Assembly: GCF_004919685.1 (NCBI RefSeq)
Contig: NZ_SMYZ01000031.1
Span: 34,405-98,404 of the forward strand
DNA length: 64,000 nucleotides
Reading direction: 5' to 3'
Source of the DNA: Mesorhizobium norvegicum
GTDB taxonomy: Bacteria > Pseudomonadota > Alphaproteobacteria > Rhizobiales > Rhizobiaceae
Shown here: piece by piece, positions 35,479 through 43,237 of the stretch
Layout: each line of letters starts with the position of its first letter
Numbering within the stretch: the first letter of the stretch is position 1
The notes under the pieces: model-generated
The model's database searches: none
What the model saw: the letters and a program-made list of their open reading frames with translations, nothing else
What the model was told of the DNA's origin: nothing
Translations under genes and position numbers: made by a program

Positions 35479-36329
35479 TGTCCGGCCTCCGGCTTCGGAT
35501 AGGAACGCCACGAATGGCTTGCCTCGAAGCCGATCGTTTCGCGCGCATGGACCGTGTCGAGTACGGTACCGAAGCCGGCGATCGGCCGCGACAGCGCGAC
35601 ATCAGGGTAGACCCGGCGCACGAGCGCTTTGGTTTCCTCTTCCATGAATGTGTCGGCGGCGCTCAGGAGGACGCGCAGATGGCCTTCGCCTTGCCATTCA
35701 AGCGCCCGCAGGAAGCCCTGCCCGGCGTCGCGCGCGTCGAGATAGGCCCACAGGTCGCGGGCACCGTCGGCAGTGGCGCGGCGCGGACCGACGCCGTCGA
35801 AAAAAGAACCCGGCGTCTGGATCCACGGCATGCGGATACTGACCGCCGAAAAGGCGCCGCGGCGCACCGCCGCGTCGACGATTTCCTCGCCCAGCCATTT
35901 CGACAGGCCGTACGGATCCTGCGCGCCGACCGGGTGGCTGAGGTCGACCGGCAGATAGGGCGGCCGCACCGGTTTCTCGAAAAAAGGATAGCCGAAAACG
36001 CTGAAGGACGAGGCATAGATAAAGCGCCTGGCGCCGGCCATGGCAGCTGCCTCGACCACATTGTAGGCGGTCGCGACATTGGTCTTGAACACCTCACCGC
36101 CAGCCCGGCCGGTCGGTCGCGGAATAGCCGCGACATGCACCACGGCGTCGCAATCGCGCACCAGCTGCAGCGTCGACCCCAGATCGGTCAAATCCGCGGT
36201 TGCATGCTGCCAGGTCGCCCCGTCCGGCGCCACGGCATCGAGACCCAGCACATCGTGGCCGGCCGCAACCAGAGCCTCGGCTACATGGCGGCCAAGCAGG
36301 CCACTGGCTCCGGTGACGATCGTCTTCAT
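35475..36329 (-). CDS. NAD-dependent epimerase/dehydratase family protein
   Basis: This extended-SDR protein (284 aa) starts with TIVTGASGLLGRHVAEAL (cofactor loop) and has FIYASSFSVFGYP and the catalytic YGLSK (Tyr/Lys). Size and layout fit UDP-sugar epimerases as well as uronate dehydrogenases; the position in a sugar-acid region makes the latter attractive but unproven. I chose the ATG at 36329 (GAGG 7 nt upstream). The frame extends to 36395 and would then start inside the shared operator motif, reading MTINDIQ. Confidence 0.85.
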   Translation of the reverse strand: MKTIVTGASGLLGRHVAEALVAAGHDVLGLDAVAPDGATWQHATADLTDLGSTLQLVRDCDAVVHVAAIPRPTGRAGGEVFKTNVATAYNVVEAAAMAGARRFIYASSFSVFGYPFFEKPVRPPYLPVDLSHPVGAQDPYGLSKWLGEEIVDAAVRRGAFSAVSIRMPWIQTPGSFFDGVGPRRATADGARDLWAYLDARDAGQGFLRALEWQGEGHLRVLLSAADTFMEEETKALVRRVYPDVALSRPIAGFGTVLDTVHARETIGFEASHSWRSYPKPEAGQ

Positions 36330-36365
36330 ATCTCGACCTCGGATCCGCAATTCAGCGGCTTGAAT

Positions 36366-36386
36366 ATCATTGATGGTCATACAAAT
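36366..36386 (-). promoter_or_regulatory. Operator candidate C, upstream of the epimerase/SDR operon
   Basis: On the minus strand this reads ATTTGTATGACCATCAATGA, matching the shared core TATGACCATCAACGA with one change. A TTGACA lies about 30 nt upstream on the same strand (36409-36414), so the motif covers the expected start of transcription. It is part of a divergent promoter region with site D. Confidence 0.6.
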
Positions 36387-36522
36387 CGAGCACATGCTTG
36401 ACGAGCGTTGTCAAGGCCATTTCGCGCTGGACAAATAGCGAATACCCTTGTCGGAGCCCGGCGCGCAAGGCCGATGAGCCTGCTTTGTGTCGAACGGGAT
36501 TGACTTGGCATCCGCCAAGGTT

Positions 36523-36544
36523 TTTTGTATGAGCATCAACGATC
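36523..36544 (+). promoter_or_regulatory. Operator candidate D, upstream of the isochorismatase-fold operon
   Basis: TTTTGTATGAGCATCAACGA contains the shared core with one change (G for C). TTGACT lies at 36500-36505, about 28 nt upstream, as for the other copies. It is followed by AAAGGAG and the isochorismatase start. The MarR-family regulator encoded two positions downstream is one candidate binder; a GntR-type protein elsewhere is another. Confidence 0.6.
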
Positions 36545-36561
36545 GACCAAAGGAGCTCGCC

Positions 36562-37206
36562 ATGCCCGTGGACAGTTTTTCCTCACATCGGCACGATGAC
36601 GCGGTGCGCCTCGATCCACGCCGTGCCGCAATTGTCGTCATCGATATGGTCAATGAATTCTGCAAGCCCGGTGGGGCCATGGTCCTGCCTGGATACGAGA
36701 CACTGGTCGCACCGCAGTTGGCGGTCATCGAGGCGGCGCGCGCCGCCGGCGTGCCGGTGATCTGGGTTCACGACAGCCATCGGCCCGGTATGCGACGCGA
36801 GCGCGAATGGCTGAAGCGCACGCCGCATTGCCTGGACGGAAGCTGGGGGCCGGAAATCATCGAGGACCTCGGCGCCCGCGATGATGAGATCCACGTGATC
36901 AAGCGGCGCTACTCGGCCTTCTTTCAAACCGACCTCGACCTGACGCTGAAAGACATGCAGGTCGACCAGTTGGTCATCTTCGGCGTGGTCACCAACATTT
37001 GTGTACGCTCGACCGTCCATGACGCCTTTTTCGAGGGTTATGAGGTGGTGGTGCCTAGCGATTGCTGCGCGGCGACGGGGCCGCGCGAGCAGGAAAGTTC
37101 GCTCTACGACATAGCGACGCATTTCGGCGTGGTCAGCGATTCCGCTGATGTCGTCGCCGCCCTTCGCGACGGAACGTCGCTTCAACCGGCGAGTGTTGCA
37201 GCTTGA
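36562..37206 (+). CDS. Isochorismatase-fold cysteine hydrolase (amidase)
   Basis: This 214-aa protein has the catalytic triad of the isochorismatase-like hydrolases: Asp in IVVIDMVNEFC (about residue 31), Lys in HVIKRRYSAFF (about 115) and Cys in GVVTNICVRSTVHDAFF (about 148, followed by the usual helix). Family members hydrolyse amides such as ureidoacrylate, maleamate, N-carbamoylsarcosine or biuret. AAAGGAG precedes the ATG at 36562. It is the first gene of an operon with a MarR regulator and an enamidase-like amidohydrolase, fitting nitrogen-heterocycle breakdown. Confidence 0.88.
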   Translation: MPVDSFSSHRHDDAVRLDPRRAAIVVIDMVNEFCKPGGAMVLPGYETLVAPQLAVIEAARAAGVPVIWVHDSHRPGMRREREWLKRTPHCLDGSWGPEIIEDLGARDDEIHVIKRRYSAFFQTDLDLTLKDMQVDQLVIFGVVTNICVRSTVHDAFFEGYEVVVPSDCCAATGPREQESSLYDIATHFGVVSDSADVVAALRDGTSLQPASVAA

Positions 37207-37254
37207 ACTCTTTCGGGCCGGCGGCATCCGAGACAGCGGCGATAGGAGTCCGGT

Positions 37255-37809
37255 GTGACGACTGAAAAGAAATCGCAACCCAAAAAAGGCGCTGCACCGA
37301 AAGAGCCAGGTGGCAAGGCGGCGCCGTTGAGCCGTGAGCAGGTGCTGCAGCAATACGCCGAGACCGGCTACGAACTGGACCGCCACCCGGCGCACGTCAT
37401 CCGCCGGGCGCATCAGCGCGCGACGCTGCGCTTCCAGCAGGTCATGGCCGGCGAAGACCTTTCGCCGACCCAGTTCGCGGCACTCGCCACGATCCTCAAG
37501 CATGGCGAGGTCTCGCAGAACCATCTCGGCCGGCTGACGGCGATGGACCCGTCGACCATCAGCATCGTCATGCGCAAACTGCTCAAACACGGGCTGATCA
37601 CGCGCAGCGCTTCCGACACTGACCAACGTTTGTCGATGATCGCGCTGACCGGCAAGGGAACCGACTACACGCTCAAGCGGCTCGAACGCAGCGTCGAAGT
37701 CGGACGGCGGTTCCTGTCGCCGCTCTCACCGGCCGAGCAGGCGACGCTGCTTCGCCTGCTCCAGCGTATCAACGACGACGATCCATCGAATGGCGACGGC
37801 GGCAAATAG
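37255..37809 (+). CDS. MarR-family transcriptional regulator
   Basis: This is a winged-helix regulator (184 aa) with a Lys-rich N-terminal tail of about 30 residues. The DNA-binding part reads LSPTQFAALATILKHGEVSQ, then NHLGRLTAMDPSTISIVMRKL and the wing region GLITRSASDTDQRLSMIALT (residues about 65-130). It starts with GTG after AGGAG. Lying between two hydrolase genes, it probably controls them and perhaps other units carrying the shared motif; MarR proteins commonly sense aromatic or heterocyclic acids. Confidence 0.9.
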   Translation: MTTEKKSQPKKGAAPKEPGGKAAPLSREQVLQQYAETGYELDRHPAHVIRRAHQRATLRFQQVMAGEDLSPTQFAALATILKHGEVSQNHLGRLTAMDPSTISIVMRKLLKHGLITRSASDTDQRLSMIALTGKGTDYTLKRLERSVEVGRRFLSPLSPAEQATLLRLLQRINDDDPSNGDGGK

Positions 37810-37853
37810 GCCGAGTCCAGACCTTTTTTCCATAACAGCAGAAGTGAGAACCG

Positions 37854-39047
37854 ATGTCGTCCGACCCCCAGTCGTCTGCCAACACGCTCGTCGTCCGCAA
37901 CATCGGTCTCATGCTGAGCGGCGATCTCGCACAACCGATCATCGATGCCGACACCATCGTCGTGGCCGATGGGCGCATCACCGGCATTGGCAAGGCAGGC
38001 GACATTGACAGCGGCAGCGCGGCGACGATCATCGATGCGATGGGCTGCGCGGTTGCGCCGGGGCTTATCGACAACCACGCCCATCCGGTGGCCGGCGACT
38101 GGACGCCGCGGCAGAACCAGATCGGCTGGATGGATTCGACCGTGCATGGCGGCGTCACCACCATCATCTCGGCGGGCGAAGTCCACACGCCGGGCCGCCC
38201 GCGCGACCTGGTCGGACTGAAGGCGCTGGCGATCGCCGCCCAGCGCACCTTCTCCAATTTCCATCCGAACGGCATGAAGATCCTGGCCGGCGCACCGATC
38301 CTGGAGCCCGGCCTCACCGAGGAGGATTTCCGCTACCTCGCCGAAGCCGGCGTGACACTTGTCGGCGAGGTCGGACTTGGCGGCGTCAAGGACGGCCCGA
38401 CCGGCCGGCAGATGATCGCCTGGGCGCGCAAATACGGCATGACCTCGATGACCCACACGGGCGGTCCGTCCCTGCCCGGCTCCGGCCGCATCGGCGCGGA
38501 TGTCGTGCTGGAGGTCGACGCCGACATCGTCGCCCACGTCAATGGCGGGCCAACCGCCCTGCCCGAGGCGGAAATACGGCAGATCTGCGAGAAGGGTTCG
38601 AGGGCGCTGGAAATCGTCCACAACGGCAATTTGCGCACCGGACTGTTCGTGCTCGACCTGGCAAGGCAGCGCGGCGAACTTGCGCGCGTTATCCTCGGCA
38701 CGGACAGCCCGGCCGGATCCGGCGTGCAGCCGCTCGGCATCCTGCGGATCCTCACCATGCTGGCTTCGCTTGGCGATATCGCGCCGGAAGTGGCGTTCTG
38801 TTTTGCCAGCGGCAACACGGCGCGTGTGCGCGGACTGGATGATCGCGGCATCATCGAGGTCGGGCGCGCCGCCGACCTGATCTTCATGGATCAGGCGATC
38901 GGCGGCGCCGGCGACGGGCTGCTCGACAGCGTGGCGCTCGGCAATCTCCCAGGCATTGGAATGGTCGTCATCGACGGCGTGGTGCGAACCGGCCGAAGCC
39001 GCAACACTCCGCCGGCGATGCGGGTGCCGGAAATCAGAGTTGCGTAG
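37854..39047 (+). CDS. Amidohydrolase, enamidase-like
   Basis: This is a metal-dependent amidohydrolase (397 aa) with a small beta-sandwich first (IIDADTIVVADGRITGIGK), then the barrel. Metal-site residues appear in GLIDNHAHPVAGDW (residues about 73-87), VGEVGLGG, SMTHTGG and LGTDSPAGSG near 285. The length and the DNHAHP wording resemble enamidase, which opens the ring of 6-oxo-tetrahydronicotinate in Eubacterium barkeri, but other cyclic amides or enamides are possible. It is the third gene of the operon. Confidence 0.8.
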   Translation: MSSDPQSSANTLVVRNIGLMLSGDLAQPIIDADTIVVADGRITGIGKAGDIDSGSAATIIDAMGCAVAPGLIDNHAHPVAGDWTPRQNQIGWMDSTVHGGVTTIISAGEVHTPGRPRDLVGLKALAIAAQRTFSNFHPNGMKILAGAPILEPGLTEEDFRYLAEAGVTLVGEVGLGGVKDGPTGRQMIAWARKYGMTSMTHTGGPSLPGSGRIGADVVLEVDADIVAHVNGGPTALPEAEIRQICEKGSRALEIVHNGNLRTGLFVLDLARQRGELARVILGTDSPAGSGVQPLGILRILTMLASLGDIAPEVAFCFASGNTARVRGLDDRGIIEVGRAADLIFMDQAIGGAGDGLLDSVALGNLPGIGMVVIDGVVRTGRSRNTPPAMRVPEIRVA

Positions 39048-39080
39048 TGGCGACGACCTTCACGCGCACTTTGTTTTTAC

Positions 39081-39126
39081 GCGGTTCCCAAGGGAAAGCG
39101 CCATGCGCTTTTCCCGGGAAAACCGC
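39081..39126. repeat. Intergenic palindrome resembling rhizobial dispersed repeats
   Basis: Arms at 39081-39101 and 39105-39126 pair almost perfectly around CAT; the right arm contains TTTTCCCGGGAAAA. It fills the gap between convergent stops (39047 and 39150), followed by a TTTTCCTGGAATTGCTCTAG tail of the kind I associate with repeated intergenic elements in rhizobia. It may also act as a bidirectional terminator. Confidence 0.6.
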
Positions 39127-39149
39127 TGCGCACTTTTCCTGGAATTGCT

Positions 39150-39734
39150 CTAGCTGACGCCATCCTCGCCGACGATCTTGTCCTTGGTCAGCCCGCCGAC
39201 GCGCGGGTGCGGCCGGCCGGAATCGGTGACGGCGATAGCGACGACGATCTCGTCGGCACGCGGTGCATCCGGAACGCGAACCTCCATGCCGTCGAAATGG
39301 CTGCGCACCCGCGCCGCATCCTTGTGGCCGAGCGGAATGTCGAGCGGCACGCCGAGGCCGCCGCGCTTCTTCGATGAGGGAATGAGCGCGGCACCCTTGC
39401 CGAGCACATCGCGGAACGGGGCACCGAGTTTTGGGTGAAGGATGGCAGCGGCATGTTCGAGTTCGCCGTCAGCACCGACGGCGGCCGCCTTGCCGAAGCT
39501 CTCGACCCGGTCGCCGGCAATGCCGAGAGCAGCGACAGCGCGCTTGGGCAAGATGTCTCCCAACGCTTCGCCGACAGCGCTCAGCGCCGACAGGTCCTCG
39601 ACATAGGTGCCCGCATAGGGGTTGCGGATCACCGCAATGGAAGCGGCACGCCGCGTCGGCGGATCGACGGGGCGACCGCCTTCGATCCGGGTTTCCTCGA
39701 CGATGGTGATGATGCGGCGGATTTCCGGGTTCAT
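39150..39734 (-). CDS. PF06684-type (amino acid synthesis family, DUF1185) protein, copy 2
   Basis: This 194-aa protein belongs to the family annotated as amino acid synthesis protein, whose function is not established. Characteristic segments are AVIRNPYAGTYVEDL, SFGKAAAVGADGELEHAAA, GAALIPSSKKRG and HPRVGGLTKDKI. It is a paralog of the gene directly upstream, aligning along its whole length with equal size. ATG at 39734 overlaps that gene's stop. In my experience the family often lies near BMP-type importers and amidohydrolases, as it does here. Confidence 0.8.
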   Translation of the reverse strand: MNPEIRRIITIVEETRIEGGRPVDPPTRRAASIAVIRNPYAGTYVEDLSALSAVGEALGDILPKRAVAALGIAGDRVESFGKAAAVGADGELEHAAAILHPKLGAPFRDVLGKGAALIPSSKKRGGLGVPLDIPLGHKDAARVRSHFDGMEVRVPDAPRADEIVVAIAVTDSGRPHPRVGGLTKDKIVGEDGVS

Positions 39735-40315
39735 CGCAATCCGTCCTCGCCCTTGATGTCAGCTGCGGCAAGGCCGCCGACCCGTGCATGAATACGTGCG
39801 CCGGTCGTCATCGCCAGGATGACCGCCATTTCATCGCCGCGCGGCGCGTCGGCAATGCCGATCTCGATCGCATCGAAATGGCTGCGCACGTAGGAGGCGT
39901 TGATGTGCGTTATCGGGATGTCGATGCGCGTTCCGGGGCCGCCGACCTTCTTGGTCGAGGGCACGATGGCCTTGGCGTTGCCGAGAAGTTCGCGCATCGC
40001 GTAGCCGCCCGGATTGTGCCAGAGTGCTCCATGTTCGAGCTCGCCGGCAGCGCCGACGATGGCCCCCTTGCCATAGCCTTCGATGGCCTGGCCGCCGTCA
40101 CCAATGGCGTCGATCAGGCGCCGGGCCATATCGAGACCAAGCGGCTTCAGGTCCTCCATGAAGCCGGTGATCTCTTCGACATAGCGTCCGGCGAAGGGAT
40201 TGGCGATGACGGCGACGACCGCGCCTCGCTTCAGCGGGCGTGCCGCCTGGGGCCCGCCCTCATGGAAGATCTCTTCGACCTGAACCAGAAATTTCCTGAC
40301 CAACACAGCCGGCAT
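39731..40315 (-). CDS. PF06684-type (amino acid synthesis family, DUF1185) protein, copy 1
   Basis: This is the first of two tandem 194-aa paralogs. Segments matching the partner are AVIANPFAGRYVEEI, EGYGKGAIVGAAGELEHGAL, AKAIVPSTKKVG, SYVRSHFDAIEIGIADAPRG and ARVGGLAAADIKGEDG. AAGGAA lies before the ATG at 40315. The pair is transcribed away from the BMP-type importer across a 254-nt divergent promoter. Two equal-sized coupled paralogs suggest a heteromeric protein. No catalytic residues are known to me. Confidence 0.82.
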   Translation of the reverse strand: MPAVLVRKFLVQVEEIFHEGGPQAARPLKRGAVVAVIANPFAGRYVEEITGFMEDLKPLGLDMARRLIDAIGDGGQAIEGYGKGAIVGAAGELEHGALWHNPGGYAMRELLGNAKAIVPSTKKVGGPGTRIDIPITHINASYVRSHFDAIEIGIADAPRGDEMAVILAMTTGARIHARVGGLAAADIKGEDGLR

Positions 40316-40445
40316 TGTTCGCTTCCTTCGTCCCGTCGTTCATGAAAACTCGTTAGAGTATCAACAATTATGCATCGTCGATATTTGTCAAGCACCGACG
40401 TCGAGGAGGCGAACGAAGGGCCAAGAAAACTGCATCGGATGGCGA

Positions 40446-40495
40446 TTGACAGCCTGTTGAGCCGCTCCTAAACTCATATGACCATCAACGAACTC
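40446..40495 (+). promoter_or_regulatory. Promoter and operator candidate B of the nucleoside importer operon
   Basis: TTGACA (40446-40451) and TAAACT (40469-40474) are 17 nt apart, a good sigma-70-type promoter. Immediately downstream CTCATATGACCATCAACGAA (40473-40492) carries the shared 15-nt core exactly and is identical to site A over 18 nt. Binding here would cover the transcription start. The start of the BMP-family gene lies at 40570. Confidence 0.65.
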
Positions 40496-40569
40496 GCCGC
40501 TGTCTTGGCGACATTTGGGGATGGTCAAAGCGTGGCTTCAAAAGCTGAAAAAAGCTGAAGGGGAATGAC

Positions 40570-41574
40570 ATGAAAAGGGCGCTCAAGAGTTTATTTCTGG
40601 CCGGCACGATGCTTGCCGTTTCGTTCGGGTCGGCCGCCGCACAGGCCAAGGTTTCCGTGGCCGCCATCTCGGGATATTTTGCACAGGGCTTCGGCGTTTC
40701 GATCGTCAACGGCCTCAACAAGGCCAAGACCGATTTCGGCATCGACCTCAAGCTGGTCGACACCGGCAATCGCGCGCTCGACTACCAGCAGCAGTTCGAG
40801 AACCTTGCCAAGGGCAAACAATACGACCTCATCTTCGTGATGGGCTGGGAGCTGGTGGACTCGCTGCAGAAGGTCAGCGCGGAATATCCCGACCAGCGCT
40901 TCGTGTTCATCGATGGGGTGCTCGACAACCCCAAGATGATCTACGCCAACTTTGCAGAGGAACAGGGATCCTTCGTCGCCGGCGCGCTTGCCGGCATGAT
41001 CGAGGCCAAGGGCACCGCCTTCGACAAGATCGGTGACGGCAAGGCCATCGGCTTCGTCGGCGGCCGCGATATCCCGGTGATCCGCAACTTCCTCGGTGGT
41101 TACGAGCAAGGCGCCAAATACGCCGCGCCAGATGTGAAGGTGAACTCCGTCTTCGCCGGAACCTTTGACGATCCCGCCAAGGGCAGCGAGCTTGCCCAGG
41201 CGCTTTACGGCCAAGGCTCCGACATTGTCTACAACGTTGCCGGCCCGACGGGCGAAGGCGTCATGCAGGCAAGTGCCGCGGTCGACAAATATTCGATCGG
41301 CGTCGACATCGACATGTGCGGCTCGGCCCCCGGAAATGTGCTGGCCAGCATGCTGAAACGCGGCGACATCGCCGTCTATACGCTGATCAAGGACGAGGTC
41401 GAGGGCCGCAAGATCACCGCCGGCACCCGCACGTTCGACCTCGCCTCTGGCGGCGTCGAAGTCAAGGTCTGCGATGACATCGCACCCAAGATCCCGGCTG
41501 ACGTGACAGCCAAGCTGGATGAGATCAAGAAGGGCATCCTCGACGGCAAGATCGTGATCGCCAAGGCGAAGTAA
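40570..41574 (+). CDS. BMP-family ABC transporter substrate-binding protein
   Basis: This basic-membrane-protein/PnrA-type binding protein (334 aa) serves the nucleoside or nucleobase importers of this family. A Sec signal (residues 1-26, ending AAAQA) precedes VSVAAISGYFAQGFGVSIVNG. Family marks are the FVMGWELVDSLQKV, FVFIDGVLDNPKM and GFVGGRDIPVIRNFLGGYEQ segments. No lipobox is seen. AAGGGGAATGAC precedes the ATG. It heads an operon with an ATPase, two permeases and two nucleoside hydrolases, so a (deoxy)nucleoside ligand is likely. Confidence 0.92.
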   Translation: MKRALKSLFLAGTMLAVSFGSAAAQAKVSVAAISGYFAQGFGVSIVNGLNKAKTDFGIDLKLVDTGNRALDYQQQFENLAKGKQYDLIFVMGWELVDSLQKVSAEYPDQRFVFIDGVLDNPKMIYANFAEEQGSFVAGALAGMIEAKGTAFDKIGDGKAIGFVGGRDIPVIRNFLGGYEQGAKYAAPDVKVNSVFAGTFDDPAKGSELAQALYGQGSDIVYNVAGPTGEGVMQASAAVDKYSIGVDIDMCGSAPGNVLASMLKRGDIAVYTLIKDEVEGRKITAGTRTFDLASGGVEVKVCDDIAPKIPADVTAKLDEIKKGILDGKIVIAKAK

Positions 41575-41608
41575 GCCAACAAAAGCGCCTCCCTCCCAAG
41601 AAAGCGCT

Positions 41609-41646
41609 ACGCTGATCCGCCGCGGCTTGCCGCGGCGGATCAGCGT
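41609..41646 (+). promoter_or_regulatory. Strong intercistronic hairpin after the BMP-family gene
   Basis: A perfect 17-bp inverted repeat (41609-41625 and 41630-41646) with loop CTTG sits between the binding protein and ATPase genes. The stem contains ATCCGCCGCGG. There is no T-run, so it is likely a 3'-end stabiliser or partial attenuator giving more binding protein than membrane components. Confidence 0.7.
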
Positions 41647-41662
41647 CCAATCTGCGAGAGCC

Positions 41663-43237
41663 ATGTTGTCGAACACGCCGGGGTCGCCGACCCTCCACAG
41701 CACTGCCGCAATGGCCGTCGAGTTGACTGGCATTACCAAGCGTTTTGGCGTGTTCGTCGCCAATGACGGCATCGACCTTGCGGTCCGCCGCGGCGAAATC
41801 CACGCCATCATCGGCGAGAACGGTGCCGGCAAGACGACGCTGATGAACATCCTGTTCGGCCTCTTGCAGCCAGACGAAGGCTCAATCCAGCTGAACGGCG
41901 AAGAGATCGTGATCGCCGACCCATCCGTGGCGATAAAGGCCGGCCTTGGCATGGTTCACCAGCATTTCAAGCTGGTTCCCTCGCTCTCGGTTGCCGACAA
42001 CGTCTTTCTCGGCATGGAAATCCGTCGCCATGGGTTGATCGACCACGCTGCACAGGTTGCGCGCACGCGCGAACTGTCGAAGCGCTTCGGCTTGCAGGTC
42101 GATCCGACCGAGCGCGTCGGGCTGCTCTCGGTCGGCATAGAGCAACGCATCGAAATCCTGAAGGTTCTGGTGCGCGGCGCGCGCACCATCATCCTCGACG
42201 AACCGACCGCGGTGCTGACGCCGCAAGAGAGCCGTGAACTGTTCCAGACGCTGCGCAGCTTCGTAGCGGAGGGCATGACGGTGATCTTCATTTCGCACCA
42301 CCTGGAAGAGGTGATGGAAGTGTCCGACACGGTGACGGTGCTGCGCAATGGCAAGAAGGTGGCGACCCGACCGACGGCCGAACTCAGCAAGGACGAGTTG
42401 GTGCACATGATGGTCGGCCGCGAGGTCAGCTTCGACCGCCGGCCGCGCGCGTCGCTGCACGGCGACGTGGTCCTCGAAGTGAAAGATTTGTGGGCGCGCG
42501 ACGATCGCCTGCTGCCGGCCCTTCGCGACGCCAGTTTCACGGTCCGCTCCGGCGAGGTGGTGGGGATCGCGGGTGTGGCCGGCAATGGTCAGACGGAGCT
42601 TGCAGAAGTGCTTTCGGGCCTGCGGCCGGCAAGTCATGGCATGGCGTGGCTGAAGGGCCAAAACCTCACCGCTCTCTCCCCCGCCGCAATCCGCGAGGCA
42701 GGCCTCGCCCATGTTCCAGGCGATCGGATGGTGCGCGGCGTCGATCGCAACGCTTCGATATCGGCCAACATCCTGATGGGCCGCCAGCATCGCGCACCGT
42801 GGAGCCGCGGCGGCGTGCTCAACTGGAACGCCATCGGTCAAAATGCCGAAACGCTGATCAAGGACTTCGATATTCGCGCGCGCGGACCGGGCGATGCCGT
42901 CAAGCGGCTTTCGGGCGGAAACATCCAGAAGGTCGTTCTGGCACGTGAATTCACCAACGGCGCCGACTTCCTGCTGATCGATCAGCCAACGCGTGGCGTC
43001 GACATCGGCGCCCAGGAGGCCATTCATGACGAGATCATGCGCCAGCGCGCCGCCGGCCGCGCGATCTTGCTGATTTCCGTGCAGCTCGATGAGCTGGCCG
43101 CCCTTGCCGACCGCATCCTGGTGATGTTCAACGGGCGGATCATGGGCGAGGTCGCCGGCGATGACGCCGACGAGGAGCGCATCGGCATGATGATGGCGGG
43201 CGTGGCCGCGCCGGAGTTAGCCGCGGAGACCGCATGA
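41663..43237 (+). CDS. Nucleoside-type ABC transporter, duplicated ATP-binding protein
   Basis: This ATPase (524 aa) has two ABC cassettes, like the sugar/nucleoside (RbsA/YufO) type. The first has Walker A GENGAGKTT and Walker B TIILDEP with a reduced signature (LLSVGIEQR). The second has a degenerate Walker A (GVAGNGQTE) but a good signature (LSGGNIQK) and LLIDQPTRG. I chose the ATG at 41663 (GCGAGAG upstream); ATGs at 41627 and 41711 are alternatives. It overlaps the next permease gene by ATGA. Confidence 0.9.
   Translation: MLSNTPGSPTLHSTAAMAVELTGITKRFGVFVANDGIDLAVRRGEIHAIIGENGAGKTTLMNILFGLLQPDEGSIQLNGEEIVIADPSVAIKAGLGMVHQHFKLVPSLSVADNVFLGMEIRRHGLIDHAAQVARTRELSKRFGLQVDPTERVGLLSVGIEQRIEILKVLVRGARTIILDEPTAVLTPQESRELFQTLRSFVAEGMTVIFISHHLEEVMEVSDTVTVLRNGKKVATRPTAELSKDELVHMMVGREVSFDRRPRASLHGDVVLEVKDLWARDDRLLPALRDASFTVRSGEVVGIAGVAGNGQTELAEVLSGLRPASHGMAWLKGQNLTALSPAAIREAGLAHVPGDRMVRGVDRNASISANILMGRQHRAPWSRGGVLNWNAIGQNAETLIKDFDIRARGPGDAVKRLSGGNIQKVVLAREFTNGADFLLIDQPTRGVDIGAQEAIHDEIMRQRAAGRAILLISVQLDELAALADRILVMFNGRIMGEVAGDDADEERIGMMMAGVAAPELAAETA

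Noticed and set aside
40340..40395. A degenerate version of the shared operator in the promoter of the PF06684 pair
   Set aside because: TTATGCATCGTCGAT resembles the motif only with gaps, which is too weak to count as a fifth site.
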